DNA of 64,000 nt, from NCBI GenBank assembly GCA_902765215.1, contig CACWZA010000004.1, positions 1-64,000 of the forward strand. The letters are read 5' to 3'. Position 1 is the stretch's first letter. The number at the start of each line of letters is the position of its first letter. Positions 1-7,924 of the stretch are shown in pieces. Below the pieces are notes generated by a model, which had not been told where the DNA came from, made no database searches, and saw nothing but the letters and a program-made list of their open reading frames with translations. Made by a program: the position numbers and the translations under genes. Origin of the DNA: an uncultured bacterium. Its GTDB lineage: Bacteria; Cyanobacteriota; Vampirovibrionia; Gastranaerophilales; Gastranaerophilaceae.

Positions 1-20
1 TTAAGAATACCTTGCCGCAT
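1..20 (-). CDS. 5' end of a gene leaving the window
   Basis: Only the first six codons are visible on the minus strand (Met-Arg-Gln-Gly-Ile-Leu), beginning at ATG 20-18. The start is supported by an AAGGAG ribosome binding site nine bases upstream (35-30) and a consensus promoter at 81-53. The product cannot be named from six residues. Confidence 0.6.
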
Positions 21-52
21 ATTTATTAACTCCTTGTATAATACTGAATCTA

Positions 53-81
53 ATTATATTCCTTAACCCTTTATTTGTCAA
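53..81 (-). promoter_or_regulatory. Consensus sigma-70 promoter
   Basis: On the minus strand TTGACA (81-76) is followed by a 17-bp spacer and TATAAT (58-53), a perfect consensus for the housekeeping sigma factor. It drives the partial gene at the left edge. A palindrome overlaps the -35 box, so the promoter is probably repressible. Confidence 0.8.
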
Positions 82-90
82 GCTGACAAA
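74..90. promoter_or_regulatory. Palindromic operator over the -35 box
   Basis: TTTGTCA-AGC-TGACAAA has seven-base arms and covers the -35 element of the left-edge promoter. Its TTGTCA/TGACAA half-sites are shared with the palindrome at 417-436 inside the mobile element. The binding protein is not known. Confidence 0.5.
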
Positions 91-164
91 CTAAAGCAGT
101 TAGTAGGGTGCGATGTTTCGCACCAAATTAAATAATTTTTTGAACTTGGGAAAACAAAAATAGC

Positions 165-190
165 AAAAAAGAGGTCTTAATGACCTCTTT
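165..190 (-). terminator. Displaced tRNA-Val terminator
   Basis: Nine-base stem AAAGAGGTC/GACCTCTTT with a five-base loop, followed on the minus strand by a T tail. It lies just past the truncated tRNA 3' end at 196-241. It is therefore probably the original terminator of the tRNA-Val gene, now separated from it by the insertion. Confidence 0.75.
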
Positions 191-195
191 CTTTA

Positions 196-241
196 ATGGT
201 GGGCGTTAGAAGACTCGAACTTCTGACCCTCTCCTTGTAAG
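196..241. repeat. attL: tRNA-Val 3'-end copy
   Basis: These 46 bp are identical to 14766-14811 and correspond to the tRNA-Val(UAC) 3' half, including the encoded CCA. Beyond 241 the sequence no longer continues the tRNA, so this copy is a remnant left at the outer junction. Confidence 0.92.
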
Positions 242-371
242 AACTTGGTTCATAGTTTTTTATACATTTGACACAATTTATAAATCTGTAAAAACCATTG
301 CTAACAGTGGTATCTGCACACTTTGTTGTGCTTTACACTCCTTCTAGATTTTATGCAATTTATAAAAAACT

Positions 372-390
372 GTGAGCAAAATGTGAGCAA
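372..390 (+). repeat. Left arm-type integrase site candidate
   Basis: The 19-bp string gtgagcaaaatgtgagcaa occurs here and again at 14698-14716, once near each end of the element. It contains two tandem GTGAGCAA units. Repeated short sites near both att ends are typical of arm-type binding sites of tyrosine integrases; that assignment is inference. Confidence 0.65.
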
Positions 391-416
391 TTTTATAATT
401 TTAAATTCAATGTACT

Positions 417-436
417 TTGTCAGACAAATCTGACAA
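417..436. promoter_or_regulatory. Palindromic operator of the left operon
   Basis: TTGTCAGA-N4-TCTGACAA is a perfect inverted repeat with eight-base arms, 50 bp upstream of the first gene of the left operon. It probably binds an element-encoded repressor, either the ribbon-helix-helix protein at 900-1106 or an XRE protein. Confidence 0.6.
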
Positions 437-486
437 CCGATTAAATTATAGAACAGATATTAAAAGATACAAAATAGTGGAGAAAA

Positions 487-897
487 ATGATGAATAGCAT
501 TATTGAAAAAATTAAATATAAAGGGATTACGTTTAATCTTCCATCGTGTACAGGACGGTTACTTGCACATTATGGATGGGAATCCCGTATAGTTGAAACA
601 AACAAATTTGTAGTAGATACGCTTGAGAGCTTTATCAAAGAAAACTGTAGGAATATTAAACCCAAAGACATAAGAGAAGTATATCCTTGTATACACATAT
701 CTTTTAATGTTCTTATACCTAGATTACTTTACTGGAAAATGTTATGGGTGTCATTCAAAGCTAAAGTATCACTACACGGGATATTGAATGAGGCATTGGG
801 GTATTCACTTCCATACCTCATGGACATAGAACAATTTCAAGAAGATTCTATGTTGGAACAAGTAGTAGAAGTAAACAGAGATGATTATAAGGAGTAA
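487..897 (+). CDS. Hypothetical protein of the left operon
   Basis: A 136-residue protein of unknown function, the first gene of an operon that continues through 3733. GGAG six bases upstream supports the start; a second ATG follows immediately at 490. I see no clear domain, signal peptide or membrane segment. The middle (IHISFNVLIPRLLYWKMLWVSF) is aromatic and hydrophobic, the C-terminus acidic. The next gene begins two bases after its stop, so the two are co-translated. The position before a ribbon-helix-helix protein and a possible replication protein suggests a role in element maintenance, which is only an inference. Confidence 0.7.
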   Translation: MMNSIIEKIKYKGITFNLPSCTGRLLAHYGWESRIVETNKFVVDTLESFIKENCRNIKPKDIREVYPCIHISFNVLIPRLLYWKMLWVSFKAKVSLHGILNEALGYSLPYLMDIEQFQEDSMLEQVVEVNRDDYKE

Positions 898-899
898 GT

Positions 900-1106
900 A
901 TGACAGAGAGAATTACTATACGGTTAAATGAAGAGTTACAACAACTCTTCTCGCAGATAAAAAACAAGGGGATATATAACCTCAGTGCGTTAGTACGGCA
1001 GGCATTGATGGATAAACTAAGCATTTTATTGTGCATAGATAATAGTTCCCAACATGGTTACTTAGAGAAAGAAGAAGGAGGAAACAATGAACATACTAAC
1101 ATTTGA
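900..1106 (+). CDS. Ribbon-helix-helix DNA-binding protein
   Basis: A 68-residue protein whose first 40 residues fit the CopG/Arc ribbon-helix-helix pattern. A short beta strand (RITIRLNEELQ) is followed by two helices (LFSQIKNKG, LSALVRQALMDKL). Such proteins dimerise and bind palindromic operators, often controlling plasmid copy number or their own operon. AAGGAG lies ahead of the ATG. The 3' end overlaps the next gene by 20 bases, coupling their translation. The palindrome at 417-436 is a plausible target. The family call is good; the regulatory role is inferred from context. Confidence 0.75.
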   Translation: MTERITIRLNEELQQLFSQIKNKGIYNLSALVRQALMDKLSILLCIDNSSQHGYLEKEEGGNNEHTNI

Positions 1107-2532
1107 GAACAGTAAGACACTAATAAATAGTGTTACTGTTGGAAAGAGTTATATGAAGAAGATTATTGATTCCTATGTAGTGAATAACAACGAAGATATC
1201 TATAGAGAGTTAGATAATATGATTTTAACAATAGGTAGTAGAGAGAATGTTGATTATTTTTACCTACATGATGATATAAGAAAGTTATTTAATAATGAAG
1301 ATACCTTCAAGGAATTATCTGAGGTCTTAAACAGACACCTTGTATTGTATGATGACTTTGGGTACTGTTTTATGTATCACGCAAAACACGTAATAAAAGA
1401 ATTTGATGAGCGTACTAACGGCATACTCAAGCCTAAGAGTGTTATACATAACTATTTCAAGTTACAACCCAAACAACCAGAGACTTATTATAATATTTCA
1501 GATACAAATACTAAGTACAACTCTATAATGTCAAAAATGTACCTAGAAAAGTATAATAGCTATGTTGATGAAACTGATAACGGAGCTGGTGCATGGACGT
1601 TCCAGTTAAGTGCCACATATCTGATAATTATTGATAAACTATATAGACTTTTACAAGCTCATATAACGGATGTTCAGAAATTCTTTTTTGACTGTGTAAC
1701 AATGCTAAATCCGATTATATCAGGATTTACATATAAAACAGAGATTACTTCGAATATGTATGCTCTAGAGATTATCCATGAACTAATGCAACTGACTTCT
1801 ACTGGAAGTTTTCTGACTATAAAGAAAAATAAAGATAAGTCCGAAGTAGAGTTTATTTTTACTACAGAAAAAGGTACTTTTTCAAATTACGAAAAAAATT
1901 ACAACTGTCCTATGTATAGACAAGACAAATATGGTAAAAGGCTAGTATCAGTACGCATTTCAGGTAGCGAAAAAAGGTTACTGTTGAAGGTTGATATTGT
2001 TGGACTACAAAGTATTCAAGACATAACAGAACAGGCATGTAACCCTTCCTTATTTTCTCTAAACACCGATGAAAACTACATAGAGGTGATGTCTTATAAG
2101 ATTCTGGCTATTATTCTTTCACATACAAAAGAGTTCCAAAATGACTTAGCACAGTGTAATAAAAAGGCTCGGAAATTGGTTGATTCGGGTAAGATTACAG
2201 GTCTTGGTAGTAAGACTTCACTTAAAGGGTGTGTTGCTGAAGACCTTCTTAGGCAGACTGTTTTTATGAGTTTAGAACATGAAAGGCTATTAAGACCTTT
2301 AATGTGCCTGAAAGAACAAATACCTTTAGAGAGAGGAGCTGTTAATTATTATAGATATGTGATATGTGGAGTTAATATGGCTGATTCAGAAATATCTCAA
2401 ATATTAAAGCCATTAGGGAGTAAGCAACAGGCTACAATAAGAAAAATGATAAATACTGTTAAACATTTTAATTATCAAGGTACTCCAGCATTACACTACT
2501 TATATCGTGAACTAACATATAGGATTTATTGA
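1087..2532 (+). CDS. Large hypothetical protein of the left operon
   Basis: A 481-residue protein I cannot assign. A strong AAGGAGG site precedes the ATG, which lies inside the end of the previous gene. The chain is soluble, mixed alpha/beta and rich in Asn, Tyr and Lys. The last 60 residues (DSEISQILKPLGSKQQATIRKMINTV) could form a helix-turn-helix, but the match is weak. The next gene starts one base after the stop. Placement directly before a possible replication initiator suggests a partner in replication or mobilisation; this is not shown by any motif. Confidence 0.75.
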   Translation: MNILTFENSKTLINSVTVGKSYMKKIIDSYVVNNNEDIYRELDNMILTIGSRENVDYFYLHDDIRKLFNNEDTFKELSEVLNRHLVLYDDFGYCFMYHAKHVIKEFDERTNGILKPKSVIHNYFKLQPKQPETYYNISDTNTKYNSIMSKMYLEKYNSYVDETDNGAGAWTFQLSATYLIIIDKLYRLLQAHITDVQKFFFDCVTMLNPIISGFTYKTEITSNMYALEIIHELMQLTSTGSFLTIKKNKDKSEVEFIFTTEKGTFSNYEKNYNCPMYRQDKYGKRLVSVRISGSEKRLLLKVDIVGLQSIQDITEQACNPSLFSLNTDENYIEVMSYKILAIILSHTKEFQNDLAQCNKKARKLVDSGKITGLGSKTSLKGCVAEDLLRQTVFMSLEHERLLRPLMCLKEQIPLERGAVNYYRYVICGVNMADSEISQILKPLGSKQQATIRKMINTVKHFNYQGTPALHYLYRELTYRIY

Positions 2533-2533
2533 A

Positions 2534-3733
2534 ATGCTTGGGGATACTATTTTAGACAAATTAAGACTTATATATGATAAAAGTTATGTCTTACAAGAAG
2601 ACAGAGAGGCTACAAGTACTTGCTTAAAGGAGTTGTTTCCTTCGGCACAGACGTTTAGTAAGGCTGGCTATGTTTTTAATACCTTCAACCCAGCAAAGTT
2701 AGTTGATATAGAACGTCAAAATGATAACGGACATAACTTACAAATTGTATCTGAGAAAAGATTAGCTAAGGCATTACGGAAAGTATTCCCAGAAAAAATG
2801 AGGGATGTGGTTAGTCCTTCAATTATTCATATAGCAGAAGACTACATACTCAAAAACCCTATTGAAGATTATATGGGTATGCTCTCAAATATAGATAACC
2901 CTTATATTACAGGGGTAACGGTTGAAGCTAATGTATCAGTAAGTTTGTACTTACATTTTACTCAGAGTATAGAATCAGAAGAAACCCCACATTTCAGAAT
3001 AAAATTTTATGACAAAGGTGCAGAGTATTGCAAAAGACACGACAACCCGATTTGTAAGTTATATGAACCTCTTACAAATAAAGAAATGGAATTACTGGGA
3101 GATTCTTATAACCATGAAACTCATAGTATAGATATGAGTACTGTAAATATGCTGAGAATTGAAGTAGAACTGGTGCAGAAAGACAAACTGACTCCAGTGA
3201 TTAAACGCCTTGAAAATGCAGAAGATAAACTTTCACTCCCCATAATGCTTGAGGCATTGGATAAAGGTACTTTTTATAGTGTATTGAGAGAAGTTTTCAG
3301 AGAAAAGCTACGCAAATATGTGTTCACGGCAAAAGATACACTAGACAAAATTGCTGATGAAAATAAGATTTCTACTATGGGTAAATATGCTTGCAAACTA
3401 CAACTCGAGGATAGCAATAGCAAGTATTTTACTGCTTTAATGAATGAATTAGGTTACAAAGATAGTGTAACTACAATGAACAGGCTAGTTCGTAAAATTG
3501 TACCTGATTCAGAACTATATGCAGAGTTATATGGTGCAATATTTTCTGATGAAGATATGGATATTACGGAAGAACCAACGGAGGAGTTAGTTGCAACAAC
3601 TCCTGACAGTACTGACGTTGATTCGACTGAATACTGTATCACGATAGATACTATTGCAAGTCATGACCTATATATCTCTGACTTAAAGGACTTCATGCTG
3701 ATATATGAAGTACCTATACTGGACGATAGTTGA
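2534..3733 (+). CDS. Possible rolling-circle replication initiator
   Basis: A 399-residue protein, last gene of the left operon. Two segments resemble the gene II/X (phage X) and Rep_trans families of rolling-circle initiators: a strand with FYDKGAEY (around residues 157-164) and a strand with LRIEVELVQKDKL (around 211-223). In those families Y-x-K and R-x-E motifs lie in the nicking domain. I do not see a clear HUH motif, so the call is tentative. The C-terminal 60 residues are acidic and low in complexity. Three hairpins lie immediately downstream, as expected near an origin. It could also be a mobilisation protein. Confidence 0.4.
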   Translation: MLGDTILDKLRLIYDKSYVLQEDREATSTCLKELFPSAQTFSKAGYVFNTFNPAKLVDIERQNDNGHNLQIVSEKRLAKALRKVFPEKMRDVVSPSIIHIAEDYILKNPIEDYMGMLSNIDNPYITGVTVEANVSVSLYLHFTQSIESEETPHFRIKFYDKGAEYCKRHDNPICKLYEPLTNKEMELLGDSYNHETHSIDMSTVNMLRIEVELVQKDKLTPVIKRLENAEDKLSLPIMLEALDKGTFYSVLREVFREKLRKYVFTAKDTLDKIADENKISTMGKYACKLQLEDSNSKYFTALMNELGYKDSVTTMNRLVRKIVPDSELYAELYGAIFSDEDMDITEEPTEELVATTPDSTDVDSTEYCITIDTIASHDLYISDLKDFMLIYEVPILDDS

Positions 3734-3794
3734 TAAAATGATTTCTTTAACCCTCACTGTGATAAGTAATGGGGTATTGTAATTTTCAAATATT

Positions 3795-3882
3795 GTGGGT
3801 CTTATAGAAAAGACTCACGAATTTAGGATGTCTTGTACCTACTTGAAATAAAAGTAGTCTAGCTGAGCCTCTGAGCAGGCTC
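3795..3882. other. Cluster of three hairpins, possible origin
   Basis: Three inverted repeats lie in 88 bp. GTGGGTCTT/AAGACTCAC (3795-3818) has a nine-pair stem. CTACTT/AAGTAG (3839-3857) and GAGCCT/AGGCTC (3865-3882) follow. The last may end transcription of the left operon. Three successive stems after a possible Rep gene also fit a double- or single-strand origin, which I cannot separate from terminators by eye. Confidence 0.4.
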
Positions 3883-3894
3883 TAATTAGATGTT

Positions 3895-4257
3895 TTATTT
3901 ATTAACTTCAAGTGCTTTTTGTGTTGTTTTTAATGCATCCAGATAACACCTTAATTCTTCATCATCTTTTGCTGAGTTTAATATATGAAGTGCTTTTGCC
4001 ATTAAAGGATTATTGTTAATGCTGATTTGTTCTAGATTAAGTCCAACTTCTTCTACTGATACTCCCAGTGCATTAAGTAATTTATTCAGTGTTACATATG
4101 TAGGAAAGTATTTACCATTTTCAACTCTGCTCAGATGTTTTTCGTCTATATCAGCCTTTTCTGCTAATGCTTGTTGAGTATAACCTTTAGCTTTTCTAAG
4201 TTCTCTTAGTTTGTTGCCGAATGTGTTGTTTATTCCATTTGATTTCTTGCTGTTCAT
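3895..4257 (-). CDS. XRE-family transcriptional regulator
   Basis: A 120-residue regulator with an N-terminal XRE/Cro-CI helix-turn-helix at about residues 12-66. Recognisable parts are FGNKLRELRKAKGYTQQALA, then DEKHLSRVENGKYFPTYVTLNKLLNALG. The C-terminal 50 residues are helical and probably mediate dimerisation. The reading frame stays open further upstream to 4509, but I choose the ATG at 4257. It has an AGGTAGGTG site just before it, and the upstream translation looks like non-coding antisense to the neighbouring gene. It is divergent from the exported protein gene to its right and may regulate it or the element. Confidence 0.85.
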   Translation of the reverse strand: MNSKKSNGINNTFGNKLRELRKAKGYTQQALAEKADIDEKHLSRVENGKYFPTYVTLNKLLNALGVSVEEVGLNLEQISINNNPLMAKALHILNSAKDDEELRCYLDALKTTQKALEVNK

Positions 4258-4390
4258 CACACCTACCTCTATTCTATTTTGATGGATTTTTATGAACAGC
4301 AACACGATAAGTACGGCAATATTATGTGTTAATATATTTGCCGTATTTATCACATCATGGTACATTTTGTGTAGAGGTAAACCAGATATA

Positions 4391-4870
4391 ATGAAAAAAA
4401 CGGTACTTATACTATTAGCATTATTGCTTGTTTCATTGGTGGCAACAGCAACACCTTTTGAATATGAAACTTGCAATTTGGGATATAAACATGTACACCA
4501 CAAGCACAATGAGGAAAGTTACCAACAGGCATGGAGCAAAGCACATAATGGTGTTATGGAATATGAAAATAGTGATTTGACTAGGGTGGACTGCCTTACA
4601 AAAACTCACGCAGTAGAATTTGACTTTGCAAACAAGTGGCACGAAAGTATTGGACAAGCTCTTCACTATGGACTAATGACTGGAAAAAAGCCTATGGTAG
4701 TCTTAATATTAGATAACCCCGAAAAACAGATGGTGTACTATAACAGAGTTAAAAGATTAGGTAAAAAGTACAAGTTTGATGTGGAATATGTTACAGACGA
4801 TATTCTTGAACTTGATAAAAAGGGAAGATGTCAAAACCCGAAATGTAAATGTCATAGATTATCTAAGTAA
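4391..4870 (+). CDS. Exported PD-(D/E)XK-like nuclease candidate
   Basis: From the ATG at 4391 the product is 159 residues with a classic signal peptide (MKKTVLILLALLLVSLVATATP). The mature part has RVDCLTKTHAVEFDFANKWHES followed by GQALHYGL and a VVLIL strand. The order Asp, Glu-x-Asp, Lys and then a Gln-rich helix fits the PD-(D/E)XK nuclease fold seen in many phage and plasmid hypothetical proteins. Near the mature N-terminus is a His cluster (HVHHKH). A C-terminal C-x4-C-x-C cluster may bind metal. An earlier ATG at 4292 would add a second hydrophobic segment and is the alternative start. Nuclease activity is inferred. Confidence 0.6.
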   Translation: MKKTVLILLALLLVSLVATATPFEYETCNLGYKHVHHKHNEESYQQAWSKAHNGVMEYENSDLTRVDCLTKTHAVEFDFANKWHESIGQALHYGLMTGKKPMVVLILDNPEKQMVYYNRVKRLGKKYKFDVEYVTDDILELDKKGRCQNPKCKCHRLSK

Positions 4871-4976
4871 TATTTAATGCGTCCGATTCTGGCATAGGGT
4901 TATTATAAGATAAACTTAATGAAATGGTAACTTTGTTATTTTTCAAATATAATAACTATTATAAGTGAGGTGTTAT

Positions 4977-5837
4977 ATGGCTAATTTAGTAAAAATGGAG
5001 AAAGTATCATTAAAGAATAATCCTACTATTAAAGAGGATTTAATTCAGAATTTTATTTTTAATGACCCAAGTGTATTAGGATTAGGAGAATTAACTCCTA
5101 TACAGAGAGAAAAGATTCAGCCAGCTGGTGGAAGATTAGATATTTTACTGGCAGATGATAACGGAACAAGATATGAAGTCGAAGTTCAACTTGGTGCCAC
5201 AGACCCTAGTCATATAATAAGAACTATTGAATACTGGGATACAGAGAAGAAAAGATATCCTCAGTATGACCATTGTGCAGTAATCGTAGCAGAAGAAATT
5301 ACTGGTAGATTTATGAATGTAATTTCTTTATTTAATGGTGCTATACCTTTAATTGCTCTCCAAGTATCTGCTTATAAAATGGGTGAAGATGTTTCATTAG
5401 CATTTACTAAAGTCATAGATAGAGTAACTTTAGGTACTGATGAAGAAGAACAATATGAAGTTACTGATAGAAACTATTGGGAAAACAAGAGTACTTCTAA
5501 AATAATGAAACAGGTTGATGAAATATTTAACTGTGTAAAAGAGTATGCTGAAGGATATGAATTAAAATACAACAAATTTTATATCGGATTAACTAAAGAC
5601 GGTATTGCTAATAATTTTGTACTGTTTAAGCCAAAGAAAAATTATTTGTACTTTGTTTTCAAAACAAGTGAAAACCAAGAAAAATTTCAGTTATTAGATA
5701 ATGCTGGATTAGAGTATTCATACACTCCTAGATGGAAAGAGCTTGCAGTTAAAATATCTGATTTTGATGAATACAAAAAGCATAAGGAATTATTAGATGG
5801 TCTTGCAAAGGCTTCAATGGATGATTTTAAGATATAA
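4977..5837 (+). CDS. PD-(D/E)XK-like protein heading the RM operon
   Basis: A 286-residue protein belonging to a widespread uncharacterised family. The N-terminal half has GRLDILLADDNGTRYEVEVQLG (about residues 50-71), an Asp then Glu-x-Glu pattern like the core of PD-(D/E)XK nucleases. It continues with the family-typical IIRTIEYWD and GRFMNVISLFNG. The C-terminal 100 residues resemble the DUF5655-type domain (YIGLTKDG, FVFKTSENQEKF, VKISDFDEY). The ATG at 4977 with GTGAGGTG ahead is preferred over a GTG at 4965. It ends 11 bases before mod, so it probably belongs to the type III operon. A nuclease or DNA-binding role is inference. Confidence 0.7.
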   Translation: MANLVKMEKVSLKNNPTIKEDLIQNFIFNDPSVLGLGELTPIQREKIQPAGGRLDILLADDNGTRYEVEVQLGATDPSHIIRTIEYWDTEKKRYPQYDHCAVIVAEEITGRFMNVISLFNGAIPLIALQVSAYKMGEDVSLAFTKVIDRVTLGTDEEEQYEVTDRNYWENKSTSKIMKQVDEIFNCVKEYAEGYELKYNKFYIGLTKDGIANNFVLFKPKKNYLYFVFKTSENQEKFQLLDNAGLEYSYTPRWKELAVKISDFDEYKKHKELLDGLAKASMDDFKI

Positions 5838-5848
5838 GGAGTTGAATA

Positions 5849-7537
5849 GTGCCGATACTGGAATGGTTGAATAAGGGTGAAGCGACAAAGGTTACAAAGA
5901 AATTACCATACAGAATACTAAAGGCTAATTCTGAGTTATCCTATGGTGAACAGTCAGAGAATATGATTATTAAAGGTGATAACCTTGAGGCATTACAAGC
6001 CTTGTTACCATACTACAAAGGGCAAGCTAAGTGTATTTATATAGACCCTCCTTATAATACTGGTAATGCTTTTGAATATTATGATGATAATTTGGCTCAT
6101 TCCACATGGCTATCGTTAATATATCCTAGATTAGAATTATTAAGGGAACTATTAGCTGAAAATGGTGTTCTTTTTGTTCAAATTGATGATGATGAAATGG
6201 CTTATATGAAAGTTTTACTAGATGAAATTATGGGTAGAAATAACTTTGTTAATCAAGTTAGTGTCAAGATGAAGCAGATGGCAGGTGCAAGTGGGGGTGG
6301 AGAAGATAAACGCTTGAAGAAAAACTTAGAGTACATATTAGTCTATGCAAAGAATTATGAAACATTGCCATTATTCAATCCTGTGTATGAATATACAGAG
6401 ATGTATGATGTTGTTCAAACTTATAAGAATACTGGAAAGACATGGCATTATACATCAGTTCTAGTTGATGAAGGAAAAAAAGAATATGTCGCTTCCACTA
6501 AAGATGGCAATGGTGATGAAATAAAGATATATAAGAGACTTTCACCTGTTATTAAATCCATTAACCAAATAATGAAAGATGAAAATATTACTGAAAAAGA
6601 GGTATATTACAAATATCATAATAGGATATTTGAAGCAAAAGACGCTCAAACCTCTATTAGAACAAGAGTTTATGAAGCCAAACATCAATACGGTATTAAA
6701 GAAGATTTAATTTCGATAGAGTATGTACCTAAGAGTGGTAAAAACAAGGGGGTTATTTCAGAACAATTTTACAAAGGGGATAAGTGTAGACTTTTTGCAT
6801 GGCTGAGCTCTATAGGAACTACTATAGATGGCGTTCTATACAAGAAAGACTTACAAGGTACTTACTGGGATTTTACACAGCACCTAAATAATTTAACAAA
6901 AGAGGGACAGGTTAGATTTCCAAATGGAAAGAAACCAGAAGCATTAGTTGAAAGAATACTATCACTTGCAACAAATGAAGGTGATTTAGTGCTTGATTCC
7001 TTCTTAGGCTCAGGAACAACTTGTGCTGTCGCTCAGAAAATGGGTAGAAGGTACATAGGTATTGAGATGGGAGAGCACGCAATAACTCATTGTGTACCTA
7101 GAATGAAAGCCGTTATTGATGGTGAACAAGGTGGAATATCTAAGGCAGTTCATTGGAAGGGTGGTGGTGGTTACACCTTCTATGACTTAGGTGAAACAAT
7201 ATTTGATGAGGACGGTAGTATCAACAAAGAAGTTGATTTTAGAACCTTAGCAAGCCATATATGGTTTACTGAGACTAAGACATCACTAACTGATTATGAA
7301 AAGTCTCCATTGCTGGGAATACATAACGGAGTAGCATACTACCTATTATTCAATGGGATATTAGGAGACAAGAAACCTGATGGTGGCAATGTATTGACCC
7401 AAAAAGTCTTTGATACTTTGCCTCAATATAATGGTAAAAAAGTTATATATGGTGAGGCTACAAGAATGAATACAGAAAAGCTAAAAGCTAACAATATTGT
7501 ATTCAAGCAGACTCCGTATGATGTGAAAGCAAGGTAG
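5849..7537 (+). CDS. mod: Type III DNA methyltransferase (Mod)
   Basis: This 562-residue protein is the modification and specificity subunit of a type III restriction-modification system, methylating adenine N6 in its target site. Catalytic motif IV (DPPYNTG) sits at residues 66-72. The AdoMet-binding motif I (DSFLGSGTT) follows near residue 385, the beta-class order typical of Mod. The region between them carries target recognition. The start is a GTG preceded by AAGGAG. The gene lies between the PD-(D/E)XK-like gene and a one-TM protein gene, all on the same strand with gaps under 12 bases. Length and motifs are complete, so it should be active. Confidence 0.95.
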   Translation: MPILEWLNKGEATKVTKKLPYRILKANSELSYGEQSENMIIKGDNLEALQALLPYYKGQAKCIYIDPPYNTGNAFEYYDDNLAHSTWLSLIYPRLELLRELLAENGVLFVQIDDDEMAYMKVLLDEIMGRNNFVNQVSVKMKQMAGASGGGEDKRLKKNLEYILVYAKNYETLPLFNPVYEYTEMYDVVQTYKNTGKTWHYTSVLVDEGKKEYVASTKDGNGDEIKIYKRLSPVIKSINQIMKDENITEKEVYYKYHNRIFEAKDAQTSIRTRVYEAKHQYGIKEDLISIEYVPKSGKNKGVISEQFYKGDKCRLFAWLSSIGTTIDGVLYKKDLQGTYWDFTQHLNNLTKEGQVRFPNGKKPEALVERILSLATNEGDLVLDSFLGSGTTCAVAQKMGRRYIGIEMGEHAITHCVPRMKAVIDGEQGGISKAVHWKGGGGYTFYDLGETIFDEDGSINKEVDFRTLASHIWFTETKTSLTDYEKSPLLGIHNGVAYYLLFNGILGDKKPDGGNVLTQKVFDTLPQYNGKKVIYGEATRMNTEKLKANNIVFKQTPYDVKAR

Positions 7538-7540
7538 GAT

Positions 7541-7924
7541 ATGACACCACAAGAAAAGATAGAAATAATTGAAAAAATAGTATTACCAGTTATTTTCTTT
7601 GCAGGTGGAATAATTGGAAGTGTCATAGGTTACTTTGCTGGAATACACAAAGAAAGAGCTAATATTAAGTGGCAAGAACAAAGAGAAGCATTGAAAAAAC
7701 TAGATAAATATCTCTCAAAATTATTGCTTATCATAAAACAAAAAACATTCTTAACTAAGGATGATGTAAAAGAAACTTCTACATTGCTTGAGGATTCGTT
7801 AATGCTTGTCCCTAGAAAACTGAGAGATGAGTTTAAGTATTTTTTACCACAAGTCCCATCAAGTAATGAACCAGCTAAGTTAATATATAATTTCAGAACT
7901 AAAATAGCAAAGGAACTGGAGTAA
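7541..7924 (+). CDS. One-TM protein between mod and res
   Basis: A 127-residue protein with one N-terminal membrane helix (about residues 14-34, VIFFAGGIIGSVIGYFAG) rich in Gly-x3-Gly spacing. It is followed by a charged, probably coiled, cytosolic tail. It starts three bases after mod, and its stop overlaps the res start (TAATG), so it is translationally coupled to both subunits. Type III systems normally have mod and res adjacent, so this gene is an unusual insertion into the operon. It might anchor or modulate the complex at the membrane; nothing in the sequence proves that. Confidence 0.8.
   Translation: MTPQEKIEIIEKIVLPVIFFAGGIIGSVIGYFAGIHKERANIKWQEQREALKKLDKYLSKLLLIIKQKTFLTKDDVKETSTLLEDSLMLVPRKLRDEFKYFLPQVPSSNEPAKLIYNFRTKIAKELE

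Noticed and set aside
4292-4390. An upstream ATG extending the exported nuclease-like protein.
   Set aside because: It adds a second hydrophobic segment before a perfect signal peptide; kept only as an alternative start.
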